From positions 3,934,001 through 3,998,000 of the forward strand of contig CM050454.1 in assembly GCA_027563935.2 (NCBI GenBank): DNA of 64,000 nt, in the 5' to 3' direction. This DNA comes from Costus lasius. Lineage: Eukaryota; Streptophyta; Magnoliopsida; Zingiberales; Costaceae. The notes under the pieces were generated by a model. It made no database searches. It was not told where the DNA came from and was given only the letters and a program-made list of their open reading frames with translations. A program made the position numbers and the translations under genes. How positions within the stretch are numbered: the first letter of the stretch is position 1; every line of letters begins with the position of its first letter. Shown one piece after another: positions 62,685 through 64,000 of this stretch.

Positions 62685-63262
62685 GGCTGTGTTTAATAGG
62701 ATAGACGGATAATAAGAGGGAACGGATTCGAGAAGGGAATGGAAAAAGAAGGGAATGGAAAGGGAATGCACATGCAAGTCATGTGCCACTCTCGGTCCCT
62801 CTCTCTCCCGTCGAGCTCTCTTCGCGAGCGTCCATCAGCTTCCACGCCCGCGTCGTCGCCGTCCGTAGCGTCCCTCGCCCTCGCCCTCCTCGTCGTTGTT
62901 GCCGTCGCCTTCCTCGTCGCCTTCACCGAACGCAAGCAGCAGTGCTGCCTGTAAGCCTTGCGTCGCCAGCGGACTCAAGCAGCGAGCAACGCGAACGCGG
63001 ACGCAGACACGAGTAGCGCTTTCCTCGTCGCCGTCGCCGCCACCAGACAGGAGCAGCAGCGAGCCACGCGAGCGTCTGTCAGCGTGGTTCTTTGCGTCCG
63101 ACTGCGCAATCCGTCCCGATTTGGGCGGATGGCGTTTGGGCGGAAAATTTGCAACTGTAGCATTCCTTCCATTTTCCATCCCTCCCATTAAACAACTCAA
63201 AATAGCTATCCCTTCTACTTTCCATCCCTTCCTCCATACTTTCTCCCCTATTAAACACAGCC
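62685..63262. mobile_element. 578-bp PIF/Harbinger-type MITE with GC-rich interior
   Basis: Termini GGCTGTGTTTAATAGG / CCTATTAAACACAGCC, target duplication TTA (62682-62684, 63263-63265). The interior 62780-63120 is strongly GC-rich (GTCGTCGCCGTCCG..., CTCGTCGCCTTC) unlike its ends, which suggests a captured host segment. No protein family recognised in it. Confidence 0.85.
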
Positions 63263-63778
63263 TTAGTAATTAGGAATTTAGACCAAGACAAATATTTCTT
63301 TACTAATGGTGCACCAAAATAGTATCTTCAACATATAACATACATTAATTATTCTAGATATGTTAGGATGAAGATGGAGATTAGGATGACAAAAATAATT
63401 AAACTGGGAATCTAAGATAAAGATGGCATGGCAAGAACTAGGAGCAAACATACATTATGTACATGGCTATATTTCTAATTGGTCAAAGTTGTTGACTTGT
63501 TGCAACTTGCAAGCCCAAGTAGCAATGGAACAAGCAAAGAGATATGCTGAAATGAAATGAACAAAAGAGCAACAAAAACAATAAATGTGGAAGCAAAACG
63601 CCAAGATGATTAGTTGAAGTCTTGATGCTGTTTCATTTAGCGAAATAGCCAAACACACAAATAGTATAAGACAAGTAGAAGGGAGCAGATGAGTAGCAAC
63701 AGCAGAAGAAAAATCAAAGGGAAAAAGGAACGTAAACAGCAAAATCAGTGTAGCAAAAACAACTAAGCTCTCGCCTAC
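63263..63778 (-). other. AT-rich stretch, possible first intron
   Basis: No coding sequence seen. If the exon candidate at 63779-63900 is real, this is the start of its intron (donor CCAG/GTAGGC). Confidence 0.4.
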
Positions 63779-63905
63779 CTGGAGACGTTAAGAACGTGAA
63801 CGGGGAAGAGAAAAAAATTAGAAATCACAGTGCAACGACAGTATTCATAAGCAGCGACGGCAGAGGACTAGTGTAGAGGAAAAAAGGGAAATTAGGGTTT
63901 TAAAT
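63779..63905 (-). other. Candidate non-coding first exon
   Basis: Minus strand: an AAAACCCTAATTTCCC-like upstream motif, pyrimidine-rich leader, then AACGTCTCCAG/GTAGGC, a strong splice donor. It could be the first exon of DCL4, of the hAT transposase, or an internal alternative start. No ATG-initiated frame in it fits a known protein. Confidence 0.35.
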
Positions 63906-64000
63906 TAGGGAAAAACGAGAATCGTCCAATGAATTTGGGTTAACATTTCAAGGTTTTGCACCCATATATGTTTAAGCCTGACCCCTTGAAACAAAGTGTG

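Overview
This is plant nuclear DNA. It holds two spliced, plant-type protein genes, an endogenous pararetrovirus and dense LTR-retrotransposon, hAT, LINE and MITE debris. Both host proteins look most like non-grass monocot or other angiosperm versions, but the species cannot be fixed from sequence alone. The host genes are SDHAF1 (an LYR-motif assembly factor for mitochondrial complex II, + strand, CDS 15960-16232) and DCL4 (Dicer-like 4, - strand, stop at 22059, running to at least 57256). They are convergent.

Left third (1-14.3 kb). The dominant structure is a ~4.7 kb inverted repeat: arms 878-5567 and 8355-13055, spacer 5568-8354. Each arm carries, from the spacer outward: capsid/zinc-finger, retropepsin-like, reverse transcriptase and truncated RNase H parts of a badnavirus-lineage endogenous pararetrovirus; then about 230 bp of host DNA; then what looks like the non-coding first exon and first-intron start of SDHAF1; then the first ~805 bp of a long LTR. 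The spacer holds the single copy of the viral 5' region: promoter with a ~91 bp direct repeat, TATA box, tRNA-Met primer-binding site, ORF1, ORF2 and the movement-protein part of ORF3. Both arms share the same stop codons and frameshift and also have private lesions, so the virus had decayed before the segment was duplicated. The right arm is contiguous with the working SDHAF1 gene, whose first intron contains a 2.1 kb solo LTR with perfect 5-bp target-site duplications.

Middle (16-22 kb). Between the two genes are two diverged ~500 bp non-autonomous repeats and a 3'-truncated L1-type LINE. The LINE is flanked by an unusually long (~580 bp) direct duplication of host DNA.

Right two thirds (22-64 kb). 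Fifteen DCL4 exons can be joined with consistent splice phase and no in-frame stop (about 1,242 residues). They run from the helicase C-terminal domain through DUF283, PAZ and RNase IIIa/IIIb to two dsRNA-binding domains. The introns are very large; one, inside the PAZ domain, is 15.4 kb. They carry solo LTRs, three Ty1/copia remnants, a Ty3/gypsy gag remnant, LINE fragments, PIF/Harbinger-type MITEs and many copies of a dispersed repeat with AAGGTTT-like ends and ACCGGTAC-type cores. The N-terminal DEAD-box part of DCL4 was not found between 57.3 and 64 kb. That interval is filled by a degenerate hAT transposase, an LTR-like insert and two MITEs, with a candidate non-coding first exon near 63.8 kb on the same strand.

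How the parts relate: SDHAF1 and DCL4 are ordinary host genes. The most notable feature is the large viral inverted repeat, a potential hairpin-RNA source, lying upstream of SDHAF1 and about 9 kb beyond the 3' end of the gene for the Dicer that processes long dsRNA into 21-nt siRNAs. Any functional link is inference only.
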